From positions 1 through 5,053 of the forward strand of contig WOZT01000295.1 in the NCBI GenBank assembly GCA_011620145.1: a stretch of DNA of 5,053 bases, read 5' to 3'. This document shows positions 3,890-5,053 of the stretch, piece after piece (position 1 is the first letter of the stretch; the number at the start of each line of letters is the position of its first letter). The notes beneath the pieces were generated by a model. The model worked only from the letters and a program-made list of their open reading frames with translations. It had not been told where the DNA came from and did no database searches. A program made the translations under genes and the position numbers. This DNA comes from Gammaproteobacteria bacterium. Lineage in GTDB: Bacteria; Pseudomonadota; Gammaproteobacteria; UBA5335.

Positions 3890-5053
3890 TCACTCGCCGT
3901 GACGGGCGAACACCAAAGAGGCGTTGGTGCCGCCGAAACCGAAGCTGTTGGACAGCACCGTGTTCAGCCGGGCGCCGTCGCGACGTTCCCGGACGATGGG
4001 CAACCCTTCGGCCTGCGGATCCAGGCGCTCGATGTTGGCCGAGGCGGCGATGAAGTTTTCCTTCATCATCAGCAGGCTGTAGATGGCTTCATGCACGCCG
4101 GCAGCGCCCAGGGAATGCCCCGTCAGGGATTTGGTCGATGCCAGGGGGGGCATGCGTTCGCCAAAGACCTCACGCAGGGCTTCCAGCTCGCGTACGTCAC
4201 CGACCGGTGTGCTGGTGCCGTGGGTGTTGATGTAGTCGATGGGGGCGTCCACCGTGGCCAGGGCTTGGCGCATGCAGCGCACTGCGCCTTCTCCCGAGGG
4301 CGCCACCATGTCATAACCATCGGAGGTGGCGCCGTAGCCCACCAGTTCGGCATAGATCGGGGCGCCACGGCGCAGGGCATGTTCCCGCTCCTCCAGTACC
4401 ACGATGCCGCCACCGCCTGCGATCACAAAGCCATCGCGGTCCGCATCATAGGTGCGCGAGGCTTTTTCCGGTGTCTCGTTGTATTTGCTGGACAGCGCGC
4501 CCATGGCGTCGAACATGAAGGACATCGTCCAATGCTCTTCCTCGGCGCCACCGGCAAAAACGATATCCTGCTTGCCCATCTGGATCTGCTCTGCGCCGTT
4601 ACCGATGCAATGCGCACTGGTGGCGCAGGCCGAGCTGATGGCATAGTTGATGCCCTTGATTTGGGCTCCGGTCGCGAGACAGGCGGAAACCCCGCTGCAC
4701 ATGGCCTTGGTGACCATGTAGGGGCCGACACGGCGCACCCCCTTTTCACGCAGCGTGTCGACGCCTTCCTGGATGCTCGAGTGGGACGCGCCACCCGCGC
4801 CAACAATCAGGCCGGTGCGCACATTGGACACCAGATCGGGTGGCAGCCCCGCGTCCTGAATCGCTTCCTGCATCGCAAGCCAGCCATACGCATGGCCGTT
4901 TGCCATGAAACGCATCAGCTTGCGATCGATCAATTCCTGCACGTTGAGCTTGACCGAGCCAGCCACCTGCGAACGCAGGCCATGGTCGGCGTATTCCTGC
5001 TGAAAGGAAATGCCGGAACGCCCCTCAATCAGGCTCCTGAGCACTTCCGCCTT
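3890..5053 (-). CDS. fabB: 3-oxoacyl-ACP synthase I (FabB), 5' end cut by window edge
   Basis: Beta-ketoacyl-ACP synthase I of type II fatty acid synthesis: it condenses malonyl-ACP with acyl-ACP and elongates the cis-3-decenoyl-ACP made by FabA, so it is needed for anaerobic-type unsaturated fatty acids. 387 residues are present before the TGA at 3890-3892; the first 20 or so lie beyond the right edge, where the frame is still open. Numbered as E. coli FabB (offset 20), the nucleophile Cys163 is in [12 protein letters not shown] (codon 4625-4627), His298 in [11 protein letters not shown], Lys328 and His333 in [14 protein letters not shown], and the [10 protein letters not shown] loop is near the C terminus. 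The lack of any indel between these residues, and blocks such as [13 protein letters not shown] and [22 protein letters not shown], favour FabB over FabF. The usual partner fabA would lie upstream, outside the window. It ends at a clear intrinsic terminator. Confidence 0.96.
   Translation of the reverse strand, partial: KAEVLRSLIEGRSGISFQQEYADHGLRSQVAGSVKLNVQELIDRKLMRFMANGHAYGWLAMQEAIQDAGLPPDLVSNVRTGLIVGAGGASHSSIQEGVDTLREKGVRRVGPYMVTKAMCSGVSACLATGAQIKGINYAISSACATSAHCIGNGAEQIQMGKQDIVFAGGAEEEHWTMSFMFDAMGALSSKYNETPEKASRTYDADRDGFVIAGGGGIVVLEEREHALRRGAPIYAELVGYGATSDGYDMVAPSGEGAVRCMRQALATVDAPIDYINTHGTSTPVGDVRELEALREVFGERMPPLASTKSLTGHSLGAAGVHEAIYSLLMMKENFIAASANIERLDPQAEGLPIVRERRDGARLNTVLSNSFGFGGTNASLVFARHGE

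Noticed and set aside
3073..4053. Plus-strand open frame of 326 codons opposite hemN and fabB
   Set aside because: It runs antisense across the whole hemN promoter, the fabB terminator and the fabB end, with no recognisable motifs.

Overview
The window reads as a chromosomal segment of a GC-rich, facultatively anaerobic or micro-aerobic gammaproteobacterium. The FabB-type ketoacyl-ACP synthase, which belongs to the FabA/FabB anaerobic unsaturated-fatty-acid route, and an E. coli-like FNR both point that way. I cannot name the genus. No mobile elements, tRNA or rRNA genes or CRISPR arrays are visible. The layout is compact and the largest gap between recognised protein genes is 277 bp.

From left to right: pyk (pyruvate kinase, minus strand, 3' end cut by the window edge); a 277-bp intergenic region; fnr/anr (plus strand); a 47-bp convergent gap; hemN (minus strand, oxygen-independent coproporphyrinogen III oxidase); a 112-bp gap; and fabB (minus strand, 5' end cut by the window edge).

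The shared theme is oxygen. FNR is the [4Fe-4S] oxygen-sensing regulator, and HemN performs the anaerobic step of haem synthesis that FNR-family regulators commonly activate. A perfect FNR box (TTGAT-N4-ATCAA) lies between pyk and fnr. A weaker FNR-like box lies about 64 bp upstream of the hemN start and merges with the U-tract of the fabB terminator.

The most interesting part is the pyk-fnr intergenic region. On the minus strand, divergent from fnr, there is a -10-like hexamer placed exactly for class II activation from the perfect FNR box. It is followed by a strong Shine-Dalgarno sequence, a 20-codon ORF, and, starting at the stop codon, an 11-bp intrinsic terminator with eight U residues. 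The pyk start lies 58 bp beyond. This is either a roughly 108-nt FNR-controlled small RNA with an embedded small ORF, or a leader-peptide attenuator for pyk. The region has three mutually exclusive pairings (1:2, 2:3, 3:4) like a classical attenuator. I regard it as the best candidate for something undescribed here.
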